Of a stretch of DNA of 64,000 nt, positions 22,351-34,244 are shown piece by piece. The notes under the pieces were generated by a model that saw nothing but the letters and a program-made list of their open reading frames with translations, ran no database searches and had not been told where the DNA came from. The position numbers were made by a program, and so were the translations under genes. The stretch's first letter is position 1, and each line of letters opens with the position of its first letter. Source of the stretch: Persicaria tinctoria (taxonomy: Eukaryota > Streptophyta > Magnoliopsida > Caryophyllales > Polygonaceae); contig JBANSL010000014.1 in assembly GCA_037127255.1 (NCBI GenBank), positions 65,921,646-65,985,645 of the forward strand. Reading direction: 5' to 3'.

Positions 22351-25300
22351 ATTTTTTTGAGGTATCGTCATCATGTGGATGCTCTCATTAAGGAGGAGGA
22401 AGGGACCCAATGGAGATTAACTGGTCTATATGGTTGGGCGAGTTCGGGGGAAAAACATCACACGCTTGGTTTATTGAGAAGGTTAGGGGAGGATGATCAC
22501 GGTATGTGGCTGTGTGTGGGAGATTTTAACCATATTTTGAGCTCAAGAGATAAAGATGGAGGGCGTGTGGCCCAGTTTGGTAGGATGGCTGAGTTTAGGA
22601 GTGCTTTGGATGGATGCGGGTTGAGGGAGGTAAGATTTAGTGGCAATCGATATACGTGGGACAATGGGCGTGAAGGGGAGGAGTTCATTCAAGAAAGGAT
22701 TGATATGGGGTTTGCAAATGAGAGCTTCTTGGAGAGATTCCCGAATACTATAGTTTACCATCTCAGCAGAGCGGGGTCTGACCATAATCCAATTCTAGTG
22801 GATCGGGAGGGTGGGGAGTGCCCGGGGGTGAGAAGAAGAGGGCGAAGGGTATTTCGGTTTGAGGCAATGTGGCTTGATGAGGGAGGGTGTGAGGAGGTGA
22901 TAAGAAACAGCTGGTGTAACCCGGGGAGTAGGTGGGCGGTGCCTGGGATTTCGGGGAGGATTGCTAGGTGTGCGGATGAGTTGAAGGAGTGGGAGTTCAC
23001 TCAATTTGGGAATGTGAACAAACAGTTAAGGGAAGTTAGGAAGGAGCTAGAAGCGCTCCAAGTTGATGGTATGGATGGAAGTAAGGTGCCTAGAAGGGCA
23101 GTGTTGGAGGAGAAGGAGCGTGAGCTGATGAGAAGGGAGGAGATCATGTGGTTCCAGAGAGCAAGGGCTAATGAGATGAAGTGGGGTGATCGGAATACTA
23201 GTTATTTTCATAAGAAAGCGGAGGGTAGGAGAAAGAGAAATGGAGTTAAAAAGCTCATTGATGACGCTGGAGTAGAGTGGAGAAGTGTTGAGGGGATGGA
23301 GGCGGTGGCTGTAGACTACTTCCAGAACTTGTTCAGGTCGGATGTGAAGGCTTCCCCAGAGCTGGCTACTCAAGGAATCGAGCGAACTATCTCGGACAAG
23401 GACAATCTTGAGCTTCTTCGGCCTTTCACGGGAGAGGAGGTAAAATCTGCTTTATTTTCTATGCATCCAACTAAGTCTCCTGGGCCCGATGGTATGTCAG
23501 CGCTTTTTTACCAGAAGTTCTGGCATATAGTCGGGCCTGATGTGTGCAGGGCAGTGATTGAGATTCTGAATGGGGGTCCGTTTCCCGAGAATCTCAATTA
23601 CACTTTTATTACGCTTATCCCAAAGGTTAATGAGCCGATCCGGATGAAGGATCTTCGGCCCATTAGCCTTTGTAACGTGTTATATAAGGTTGTGGCAAAA
23701 GTGTTGGCGAACAGGTTAAAGGGTTTTCTGAAGAAGGTGGTGTCGCCGTGCCAAAGTGCTTTTGTGCCAGGGAGGCTGATCACGGACAATGCTATTGCTG
23801 CGTTCGAGATCTTCCATTACATGAAGACTAGGCAAGGGGGCAGGAAAGGGTGCATGGCACTGAAATTGGATATGACCAAAGCCTATGACAGGGTGGAGTG
23901 GAGCTTTCTTGAACATTGCATGAGAAGAATGGGCTTTGCAGATAGATGGACGGAGATGATAATGAGATGTGTAAGGACGGTGACATTTTCAGTGCTGCTA
24001 GAAGGAAGCCCGTCGAAGGTGTTTAAGCCGGCAAAAGGTTTACGACAAGGTGATCCGCTTTCGCCGTATTTGTTTCTGCTGTGTGCAGAGGGTCTGTCGG
24101 GCATGATTAGAGAGAGTGAAAGGGCAGGGAGGTTGAAGGGTATCATGGTGGCCAGAGGGGCACCAAGAATCTCTCATCTTTTCTTTGCAGACGATAGTGT
24201 AGTCTTTGCAAGTGCGACTTGTCAACATGGGAATGAGATTGTGAATATTCTCCGTGTTTACGGAGAAGCGTCGGGACAACAAGTGAATTTTGCAAAGTCT
24301 AAGCTGTCTTTCAGCAAGAATGTGGATGAAGGGAGGCGTCGCGAATTGGCCCAGGTGTTAGGGATTAGAGAGGTGGAGAAGCATGAGAGGTATTTGGGGT
24401 TGCCAACTATGGTGGGCCGGTCCAAAAGAATAATCTTTGAACAGGTGAAGGAACGAGTTTGGAAAAAACTTAAAGGATGGAAGGAGAAGACATTATCTAG
24501 GAGTGGGAAGGAGGTGCTAATTAAATCAGTAGCCCAAGCGATTCCGATGTACACGATGTCATGTTTTCTGTTGCCGAGCACTCTGTGCAGGGAGATTGAG
24601 CAGATTATGTGCAATTTTTGGTGGGGGGACGGAGATGGTAGAAGGAAGGTTCACTGGTTTAGTTGGAAGAGGCTATGCCGGCCCAAGGAGGAGGGGGGTA
24701 TGGGTTTCAGGGACTTGGAAGCTTTTAATTTAGCTATTTTGGCGAAGCAATGTTGGCGCCTTCTCCAGGATCCTAACTCTCTGGTGGCGAGGATCCTTTC
24801 TGCTCGGTACTGCCCTAGGACTGACATCATGAGGGCCGGAATCGGGCATAACCCAAGCTATATTTGGAGGAGCTTGTTGAGGGGTCGTGAGCTTCTACAG
24901 GCTGGGTTAGTATGGAGTGTAGGGAATGGGAGTGAAATCAAGATTTGGGAGGATGGATGGATACCGAGGCCTACTACTTTTAAGGTGATTGCAAATCCGC
25001 TAAATCTGGAGAGCAGCATGAAGGTGTCGGAATTTATAGATTGGAGAGTTGGATCGTGGGATGATCAGTTTGTGAGAGAAGCCTTGCTACCGATGGATGC
25101 TGATTTAGTCCTTAAGACGAGACTGGTCCGTTCGGACATTAGGGATGAGAGGATTTGGTTTTACACGAAAGATCACCGTTTCACGGTTAAATCGGCGTAT
25201 CACCCGCTGAGGATGAGAATGACTAACGGAGGGGGGGTGCAACCAGTCCGATGAGACGAGGTTGGCAAAGCTATGGAAAAAGGTGTGGAGGCTCAAGGTG

Positions 25301-26262
25301 CAACCAAGGATTCGAAGTTTTGTGTGGCAAGCGTGTGCGGAGAGCCTTCCTTGTAAGGCAAACCTTAGGAGAAGAAAGGTGGTGGGGGATGCTGAGTGTG
25401 ATAGGTGTAGGGGAGAGGAGACAGGCATCCATGCTCTTTTTCATTGTCGAGGGGTCCGGAGGTGTTGGCGTACCTTTCCACAGTTTGCAACTTGGGGAAA
25501 GAAGGCGACATCAGTGATGGACTTTTTCGAGTTGGTTGCGAGCCACTGCAAAGAGGATGAACGGGGTGTGTGGGCTGTTATTCTCAATGCGATATGGATG
25601 GCAAGGAACAAGCGGATATTTGAGGGGATGACAAAGGAAGTCGAGAGAGTGGTGGAGGAAGCGCTGCTGACCCATGCGGAGTTCCTTAATGCAACAGGGA
25701 GGAATGGGGTGGAGCGGCTGAGAGGTGAGATGGGGGAGGTGCAGAAGTGGACAACTCCACCGAGGGGAGTGGTAAAGATTAACTGTGATGGTGCTGTTCA
25801 CAACAGTAAGGGATGTGGGATTGGGGTAGTAGGTCGTGGAAGTCGGGGTGAGGTGGAATTTGTAGGAGCCATGAGAGTGCAGCAGTCCGATACGGTCGAA
25901 ATAGTCGAGGCGGAGGCGATCTTATGGGGGTTGAGAGTGTGCAAAGATAAGGATTTGAGGAGGATATGGGTTGAGTCAGATTGTGCGACGTTAGTGGCGA
26001 AGCTGAATAGCGAGGAGAGGCCGTTAGGATCTTTAGGGGCGATGCTGAATGAGATGAGGGTGGTGGCCAGCAGCTTTCAGGAGTGCAGATGGCTTAGTGT
26101 GAGCAGGAGAAAGAACGGGGTCGCCCATCTGTTGGCAAGTATAAGGCCTAGTTTATTTCTATTAACTAGTAATGTTGCATAATTTCCAAATGGTCTTGTT
26201 GATGTACTGAACGATGAAGTTTCGTAATGAATATTTAGCTGGTGTTTGCTCAAAAAAAAAAA
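22351..26262 (+). mobile_element. L1-type LINE, 5'-truncated, nearly intact ORF2
   Basis: The frame at 22357-25254 (965 residues) holds the C-terminal part of an AP-endonuclease (VGDFNHI near residue 54, SDHNP near 142), then a full reverse transcriptase (RPISLCNVLYKVVAK near 431, KLDMTKAYDRVEW near 505, GLRQGDPLSPYLF near 562, FADD near 609), then the start of the zf-RVT region. The continuation at 25262-26182 carries the zf-RVT cysteines (CDRC, HALFHC) and a plant-type RNase H domain (VKINCDGA, AEAILWGL, VESDC). The two frames join if one base is removed from the G7 run at 25231-25237. A poly(A) tail of about 11 lies at 26252-26262. ORF1 and the endonuclease N-terminus are absent. I found no clear target duplication. 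Confidence 0.92.
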
Positions 26263-26582
26263 GCAATTAAGTTGATAGTGCGCCATGGACTGTATTGTTT
26301 TGTTTTGTTTGTTGAAAAAGCCTATACTTTGCTTTCAGTCCGACGTCGTTTCGATCGTCCAGCCTTATAGCGTCATATACTTCATATTCCCCTATTTTAC
26401 TCTCTCATCATCACTTTCAATTTTCTCTCCAAATTTAACAAGGTTGAAGAAGAAGATCGATCGATCGATATATAAGTACAATGTGGCGCGCTATCGTAAT
26501 AACGATTGGTATGCAAATACAATTCTTAATAGTAATTAGCTATATATACATAGTTGTATATAAGTCGTCAATATTATTGTAG
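26263..26582. other. Region upstream of the kinase
   Basis: No ectodomain exon (GUB_WAK or similar) is recognised between the LINE and the kinase. TATATAAG near 26469 could be a TATA box, and TTGTAG at 26577-26582 a splice acceptor for the membrane-segment exon. Confidence 0.35.
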
Positions 26583-29500
26583 TTAGCGTCGTGTTAGTAG
26601 TCGCAACCTTACGAGCAATTCGCCTTCTGAAGACTCTCCGGAGACGGATAAAATCCAAACCAACCTCCCCTGTAGTAGTAGACGTCGAGAGCGCAAGCGG
26701 AATGATGGATCGGTTTCTTGAGAACATGGCCAAGGTAAGACCCCAACGCTACACCTCCCAACAGCTGGAGGAGTACACACAAAAGTACTCCAATAAGCTC
26801 GGTTCTGGAGGGTTCGGTGTAGTCTACAAAGGGTGCCTTCCTGAAGGAGTTCCGATCGCGGTCAAAGTTCTCAGCAACAACATCACCGAGCAAGCCGAGG
26901 AGCAGTTCATGGCGGAGGTGAACACCATAGGCCGCACCTACCACATCCACCTCGTCAAGCTCTACGGTTACTGCTTCGAGCCTGACGTCAAAGCTCTGGT
27001 TTACGAGTTCATGAAGAACGGTTCCCTTGATAGGTTCATACCATCTTCCACCTTGGAAAACCTCTTCTGTCTTTTTCTTTCTTCTTATCGTAATTTTACA
27101 CCTCATTTATTTTTTCATTTAAATTTATTTTCACTTTATTTATCTCTTCTTAAAAGGTTTCTTCTACGACCTGAAAACCTCTTCCCTTTTATATATGTCC
27201 CATCATGAAAAAATTAGAGTTACTTTTTCATTAAAAAAAATAAAATTACAAAAAGGGAAGAGGTATACCTCTCTATCAATGTAACATTTTTCATCTCATT
27301 ACCTTAAGGCGTAGGCTACAACCAATAGTTTATCTTACGGTAGTAAAGAAAACCTTTAATTTTGTTGTAGATGCTCTCATAATGTTGAGATGTTTACAAT
27401 TTGCAAAAGTTGGGATCAATATATATATATATCTTAATATTACTTGACGTCTAAGTAGACGAGATACTCCACTCATTTCCGATTGCTTTAATTATCTTAT
27501 GTTAGGTTACTTTTCGATCCAACAAGCGGCATACAACCGATGCTTGACTGGGACAAGCTGCATAAAATCGCGATTGGGACAGCAAAAGGGATCGCATACC
27601 TACACGAGGAATGCGAGCACTGTAACACCCCCTTTTTAGATCCCAAAGGAGTGTTGCAGCGCCAGTGAATCCGCGGACTTTAATGTCTTTGAATTCACCT
27701 GAGGCTTATAGGGACATGCAACCATGCTCCCATAAACAAGATGATAATTTAAATACAATCAAATAGACGGAAGTGAATAAAATTTATTAGTTTAAAATCT
27801 CCGATCACAATAACAGGAAGATACCAAAACCATAACGTATAAATAACTCCAAAATAGCTAAAACTTGAAGTACCAATGCGGAAACTTTAAAGGTCCAAAA
27901 CTTTGTAGTGTAAAGGTTTAATAAATGATAGCCTGCTCTTCAACTCTCTCTTGCTCCGCTGCTTGCACTAGACCTATGGAATATGGTCTAGTGTTTCGTG
28001 GGAACGAAGGACACCAGCCATCCAATAAATAGGATGATTAGTACAATTAAGACTAGCAAATGATAGGGAAAATGTTCAGACTTTAACCCCACAGTGACCA
28101 TAAAACGGTATGTTATAGGTTAAGGGAAAAACACGAATATTTAATAGTGGAAACTGAATAAAAAGGAAAAATTCACGACATGACTCGGATGATCATAACG
28201 ATCGATTATAAGATAAGAAAGGGAATTATACCCGAGACAAATGAGTATAATAACTGAAGTGATCACCTATTTAATAGTCGATAATAACCATAATCACACT
28301 AATCACAATGATAATAACAATAATAATATTACCACGTGGTACCGGTCGGGCCTTTAACAAGGACCACGACCTACATCAGATCGTTGTTTTATCATCCCGC
28401 AGAGAATGCATCCCGGGATGGTGTTTCATGAAACCTTGTAAGGCGGTGGCTTAACGAACCACAACCTGCAAGTCAGTCTACTGCATAACTTGCCAAAGGC
28501 ATATAACCACTCGCATCACGTGGTGCGCATTTTCACATATCATACCTAAGCATCACATGGTGCCTAGCTATCTTAACTTATCATACATAACCATTTTATA
28601 CTAGGTGATCATAATAATGACATTAAACCAACAAGGACGTACAAGCACGGATATTTCAAGGATCTTAATACCGCATGCTATTAATTTGCATGAAAGAAAC
28701 ATGCAGGGTATCATGCAACAATTTAGGAAGAAGAAAATGGACAATTTTCACTTATCTCAAGTTATAAATAAACAACGTATTTAATTCACATATCACTATA
28801 ATTAATTTAATCAATTGCCCATCATTTATACTCATTCCAGTTTATGAATAAGAAGATAAATTACATCAAGCAGACGAATATGCAATTTATCGAAACTGAC
28901 AAGGAAATTGGCCACAGGGCCGCATTTGACACGGAAGAATTTAAAAGGCACGTCAAAATAATCACGAAACACGCAAAGGGCGTTGAACGAAATCACTTGC
29001 CTTAACCTTCGATGATCAGCTGATGACAACAAGGCAAGATTTTAACACCTATTGAATCCAACGGAAAAAAAGGAACATTTAATATTGATATTTTATACAA
29101 TTAACTTTACTTAACTCAATTTAAAATTGAATTAATTCTATAAAGTTAAATATCTATACCAATATGAATTCCTCGGGAAGCGGGATCCAACCTGGGTGCT
29201 TCGAGATTTCTTGGTGTCGCTGAAACGGGCAAGATTTGAATAGTTTAAAAATACTGGCTGCTTAACTTAATAAATAATTAACTTAGGGCCAAAAAAGAAA
29301 TAGTATAAACATAAGGGACGTTTCTGTGATTTCTATAAAAGAAATCAAAAACTCCCAACTTTAGAAAAGGAAAGCTTCGATGGAGTCTGTTGCACATACA
29401 GAGCGCTCTCCTCTGCGTCGGTGACCAGCGACTGGGGCGGCGGCTCGGCGGCGACGGGCAGCGGAAGTCGGCGACAGAGGCTGGTGGCAACAGTCGAGGA

Positions 29501-31004
29501 GGAGGGCTCGGCAATGATGGCTCACGATGGGCGCGCACTGGCGGTGATGGCCCGCGGCAATCGGCTCCTTCTTGGCGGCGAACAGGCTACCTCCGACGGC
29601 GAGGCTCTTCCTCCTCCGACGACCAGCAATTGAAGATGGCGGACCGGCGGCGATGGGCAGCGACAATGGCGGCACTGCAGTGGTGCGGCGGTGGAAATCC
29701 GAGACGAAGGCAGCGACATCGAAGGCGGCTCAGCCAACTGTTCGTGGGCGTGGCAATCGGAGACGAGGCATTGGCTCTTCCTCCGGCGTCGATCGGTCGA
29801 TGGCAGCGGCACTGGCGGTGGCTCAGGTCGCCGGCGGGTTGGGTTGGGTTGCTAACGAGGTGTGGTGATGGCTATGGCCGGGCAGCGATGGTTGGCTCTC
29901 GGCTTGAGAGTAATGGCAGAGGAGGCGGAGGACGGTGAGGTTGAGGGACGGGAGCTTGTGGTTTTGATTTGTGAACCCTAAGATTTGACGTGTATCTATA
30001 CAGTTGATTTGGGTCTAGATAAAAATGTATTTTTTTAGTCTTCACGATTAAGAATCAATTGAGATATGGATTAAGAAATAAAAGAAGCGGATCAAAATAG
30101 AAAATACTCGTGAGATTAATATAATTTAATTTATCTTTATAAATTAAATAATAAGAGTATTTAAAGGATTTATGTAATTAAATCCATCATATATTATTTC
30201 TCTTTAGAATAATTTAATTATTTTAATACATACCATATATCTTAGGTGAATTTATTAAATGACCAAATTCACACGATATACTATGGTTTGATATAATATA
30301 GATTTATTTAATTAAATACAAATAAGAAATAGCCCAAAAATAATTTGGGGTATTTCAAGCACAAGATAATCCACCATGACATCAAGCCAGGAAACGTTCT
30401 CCTGGACTCGAACCTGGATCCGAAAGTTGCGGATTTCGGGCTGGCGAGGCTGATCAACCGGGACAACACGCATGTAGTGATGTCGGGGTTCAAGGGGACG
30501 CCGGGCTACGCGGCCCCTGAGGTGTGGACGTCATACGTGACACACAAGTGCGACGTGTACAGCTTCGGGATGTTGCTGTTTGAGATCATGGGGAGGAGGA
30601 GGAACCACGCCGCGCATCTAAGCGGCACGAGCAAGGAGTGGCTTCCGAGATGGAGCTACGACAAGGTTGTTAGGAACAGTGAGGTGGTTGAGATGTTAAG
30701 GGAGTGCGGAGTGGAGGAGGGCTCAATGGAGATGGCGGAGAGGGCGGTGAAGGTGGCGTTGTGGTGCGTGCAGTACTCCCCCGCGGCGAGGCCGGAGATA
30801 GGGGTGGTAGTGAAGATGCTGGAGGGTGTGATGGAGATCGGTACGCCTCCGAACCCGTTTGGTTATTTGGAGGAGAGGTTCGAATCGCGGGATGGGGAGG
30901 AGGAAGGCGGTAGTACCTGCACCAGTACCTTTAGCTCCAATCTAAGGTCTAGGGATCAGGAAGATCATACGCAACACTCGGTGTACCACTCAGTGTATCA
31001 CTAA
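26583..31004 (+). pseudogene. LRK10L/Lr10-type receptor-like kinase split by an LTR insertion
   Basis: Exon A (about 26583-27033) codes a membrane segment (VVSVVLVVATLRAIRLL), a basic stretch and the kinase N-lobe (GSGGFGVVYKG, AVKVL, a conserved Glu in FMAEVNTIGR). After a GT-AG intron, exon B starts at 27506 and runs through DWDKLHKIAIGTAKGIAYLHEECEH to 27620. It is then cut by a 2.7-kb insertion and resumes in the same frame at 30363 with KIIHHDIKPGNVLLD, DFGLAR and GTPGYAAPEVW, to a stop at 31002-31004. Phases 2+1 at the intron and at the insertion both close. The catalytic loop is HHD, a non-RD kinase as in this immune-related family. The extracellular domain was not found upstream. A full transcript would read into the insertion and stop. 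Confidence 0.85.
27621..30357. mobile_element. Solo-LTR-like insertion (TG...CA, 5-bp target duplication) in the kinase exon
   Basis: AGCAC is duplicated exactly (27616-27620 and 30358-30362). The ends are TGTAACACCCC and GGGGTATTTCA, imperfect inverted repeats of the TG..CA kind seen in plant LTRs, TGTAACACCC being common in long Ty3/gypsy LTRs. At 2737 bp with no gag/pol and no internal repeated LTR, it is best read as a solo LTR of a long-LTR element, or else a non-autonomous LTR element. Bases 29390-29940 are unusually GC-rich (GGCGGCGG-type repeats) and throw up ORFs on both strands that look like composition artefacts. Confidence 0.78.
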
Positions 31005-31341
<337 letters not shown>

Positions 31342-31924
31342 GAGGTTAAAGTGAAAAAGGGGCTTAAGATGAAAATTTCTCTTAAAGTGAAAATGGGTTA
31401 AAAAAACATACCCGCGTAACAGTAGAAGCAGGCAAGCAGGTCGCTCTCGGACTCCCGCACCCACACCCGCGTCGATCCACCTCCGGCCACCAGCGCCTGT
31501 CCGCGCTCGAGCCCACCCCTGGGCGCACCCCCGAGCCTTGACTAGGCTTGGTTCGAGCCAACTGCTGCCCATGTGAGCCCAGTCGAAGCCCCACGTCGCT
31601 TCTTCTCTCATCGGCCTCCCACGCCACCCACGAGCCACCTCCGGCCACCAGCCCCCACCTGCTCGAACCCCCTCCCTCAGGCGCACCCCCCGAGACCGGA
31701 ACCCCCATGGTTCGAGCCCAGCCGAGCCTACACCGAGCCCATCTTCCCCAACAGCGCTAATCGGTGCTTTTGGCTCGGAATACCTTCGAAATCCCGATTT
31801 TTCTCCTTGTTTCCACTCGAATTTGGTATGATTTCTAACCCTAAACTTGTTTATTACAACTATTTAGATTGTTTGAATGATTTAGGTTGAGATTGAAAAC
31901 CTAGGGTTTGATTTAGGAGCGGAA

Positions 31925-32565
31925 TTTGGGGCTTTTTGCCAAAAGCCAAATTGATTGAAATTGATGATATGGTTGTGTTGTTGGGTTGATTTTGAGCTAA
32001 TTTCATGTTCATATCATTGTCAAATTGTTTATAGATCATTAGCTAATTGGATTTTAGAATTTTATATTGCGATATGTTTTATAATTTGGGGCTTTTTGCC
32101 AAAAGCCAAATTGATTGAAATTGATGATATGGTTGTGTTGTTGGGTTGATTTTGAGCTAATTTCATGTTCATATCATTGTCAAATTGTTTATGGATCATG
32201 AGCTAATTGAATTTTAGAATTTTATATTGCGATATGTTTTAGAATTTGGGGCTTTTTGCCAAAAGCAAAATTGACTGAAATTGATGATATGGTTGTGTTG
32301 TTGGGTTGATTTGGAGCTAATTTCATGTTCATAGCATTGTCAAATTTTTTATGGATCATGATCTAATTGGATTTTAGAATTGTATTGCGATGTATTTTAG
32401 AATTTTGGGTTTTTTTGCCAACATCCAAATTGATTGAAATTGATGATATGGTTGTGATGTTGGGTTGATTTGGAGCTAATTTCATGTTCATAGCATTGCC
32501 AAATTGGTTGTGAATCATGAGCTAATTGGATTTTAGAATTTTGTTGTGATATGCTTTAGGTCGAT
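31925..32565 (+). repeat. Four tandem copies of a 160-bp unit
   Basis: TTTGGGGCTTTTTGCC begins copies at 31925, 32085 and 32245, and a diverged TTTTGGGTTTTTTTGCC begins a fourth near 32403. Each unit continues with AAATTGATTGAAATTGATGA, GTTGTGTTGTTGGGTTGAT and ATTGGATTTTAGAAT. The first three are very similar, the fourth slightly shorter. Confidence 0.92.
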
Positions 32566-32600
32566 TAGGTTCTTCTATTTTAGCATGAAAATCATAATTT

Positions 32601-32671
32601 AGCCTATTAGCTCAATTGGTAGAGCAATATGCGTTTTCACAAAGATGTGGGTTCAAATCCCACATAGGTTA
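32601..32671 (+). other. tRNA-like module, degenerate
   Basis: The acceptor AGCCTAT pairs with ATAGGTT, the D arm is GCTC-AATTGGTA-GAGC and the T arm is GTGGG-TTCAAAT-CCCAC. Only 21 bases separate the D and T arms and they do not make a proper anticodon stem, so it is probably a tRNA-derived relic, not a working gene. A B box (GGTTCAAATCC) is intact. Confidence 0.55.
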
Positions 32672-32796
32672 CATAATAGACAAGAGCGCAACAATCGCAA
32701 ATTGTTAATCATGCACATTATAATCTTAGTTATGCACAATTGTATCCTACTTTTGTACAATCCTATCTTACTTTTGCACAATTTTATTATTAGATA

Positions 32797-33200
32797 TGCA
32801 CAACATAATGTTACATTTGCAAAACATAGTGTTATATTTGCACAACTTAAAGTTATATTTTACACAATATAATGTTATGTTCGCACAACATTATATTATA
32901 TGTGCACAACGTAACATTATATTATTAGATATACACAACATAATGTTAAATTTGCAAAACATAGTGTTATATTTGCACAACTTAAAGTTATATTTGCACA
33001 ATATAATGTTATATTCGCACAACATAATATTATATGTGCACAACGTAACATTATATTATTAGATATGCACAATATAATGTTACATTTGCAAAACATAGTG
33101 TTATATTTGCACAACTTAAAGTTATATTTGCACAATATAATGTTATATATGCATTATATCATCTTATTTGTGCACATTATCATTTTATTATTGCACTTTA
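32797..33200 (+). repeat. Tandem array, about 134-bp unit, 2.7 copies
   Basis: ATRCACAAYATAATGTTA starts copies near 32797, 32932 and 33064. Each unit is itself built from 20-25-bp phrases of the form (T)GCACAAC.TAA.GTTATATT. Short ORFs rich in HNI/LYLHN on both strands are the translated repeat. Confidence 0.9.
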
Positions 33201-33245
33201 TAATCTTATTCATGAACAGGAACACAAAAAATAGCAACCATAAAT

Positions 33246-33319
33246 AGCTTATGCGAGATTTTGAACTCGAACCTTTGTGCATGAGCACATCACTATACCA
33301 TTTTTTGAGCTAATAGGTT
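33246..33319 (-). other. Second tRNA-like module, opposite orientation
   Basis: Read on the minus strand it starts AACCTATTAGCTCA like the module at 32601. It has a possible anticodon hairpin TGTG-CTCATG-CACA and a T arm CGAG-TTCAAAAT-CTCG, then ATAAGCT, which partly pairs with AACCTAT. Both modules seem to derive from the same tRNA-like ancestor and face each other across the tandem array. Confidence 0.45.
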
Positions 33320-33855
33320 TTAATGGTACATGTTGCATTAAAGTACAAAACTGTCATAAAATAGCGGTCCATAAAGAAAATTTTTAGTATGACACATTTT
33401 GAAAATGCACATTTATTAATAATAACATTTATTGTATTATTTAATCACTTTATATTTTATAATCTCATCTTTTTCCCTTTTTAAAATAAAGACAAAAACT
33501 ATAATGTAACATTCTTGTTGTATTTTCTTAATATTATAGTTGCACCTAACAATATTATTTCAAATAAAAATTACGGGCTAAAATCTGTAATTTTTCATAA
33601 TTGAAATAAGGGCAATATTCGTATGAATGGAAAGTTTGGGGGGGCGTGTGAAATTTACCCCATAATTAGGGTCATTTAACTATTTTCCCATTTACTCATA
33701 AAATTAGACCCATTTACACCAAAATTAGGCCCATTTATTCATTACTCATTTAATTAGGCCCATTTACCTTTAAATTATGCCCTTTTACATCCAAATTAGA
33801 CTATTTTCACTTTAAGAAGGATTTTTATCTTAAGCTCCATTTTCATTTGAACCTT

Positions 33856-33890
<35 letters not shown>

Positions 33891-33892
<2 letters not shown>

Positions 33893-34229
33893 TCAAAAAA
33901 ATTAATTTTTAACTTTCTCCTTTTTAAAAAAATAATAATAATTTCATCCAGAAACATTTTTGGCGAAGTACGTTTGTTTCATGTCCTTGAGGTACATGTC
34001 TAATTCAGCTAGAAAGGACTTACGGGTAGTACCCAAAGTTAGCTTATTCGAACCCCGAATTACCAATCTCTATTTACCAAAATCCAATTATAATTATTCA
34101 TCCACTCCTATCATTTTTTCCCTACTTCATTATTCAATCAACATTGACCCTCCTTTTTTCTCCCAAGAAATAAATTTTAAAAAAAAACTTAAAATAATTA
34201 AAATTTTGAAAATATTTCCAAAGTAATTT
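33891..34229. other. Spacer with a SINE-like trace
   Basis: About 34016-34070 resembles the tRNA-like segment near 2680 (GACTTACGGGTAGTACCCA, ATTCGAACCCCGAA). No gene is seen. Confidence 0.35.
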
Positions 34230-34244
34230 AACAAATGTCCTTGG

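Noticed and set aside
29390..29938. 182-residue ORF and overlapping ORFs on both strands
   Set aside because: GC-rich, GGC/CGG-type low-complexity DNA inside the LTR-like insertion gives long frames on both strands. No domain is recognisable.
32601..32671. Functional tRNA gene
   Set aside because: Acceptor, D and T arms pair, but the anticodon arm does not and is two bases short. No T-run terminator follows closely.
32797..33200. CRISPR-like array
   Set aside because: Units are about 134 bp, contiguous and internally repetitive, in a plant nuclear context. This is an ordinary tandem repeat.
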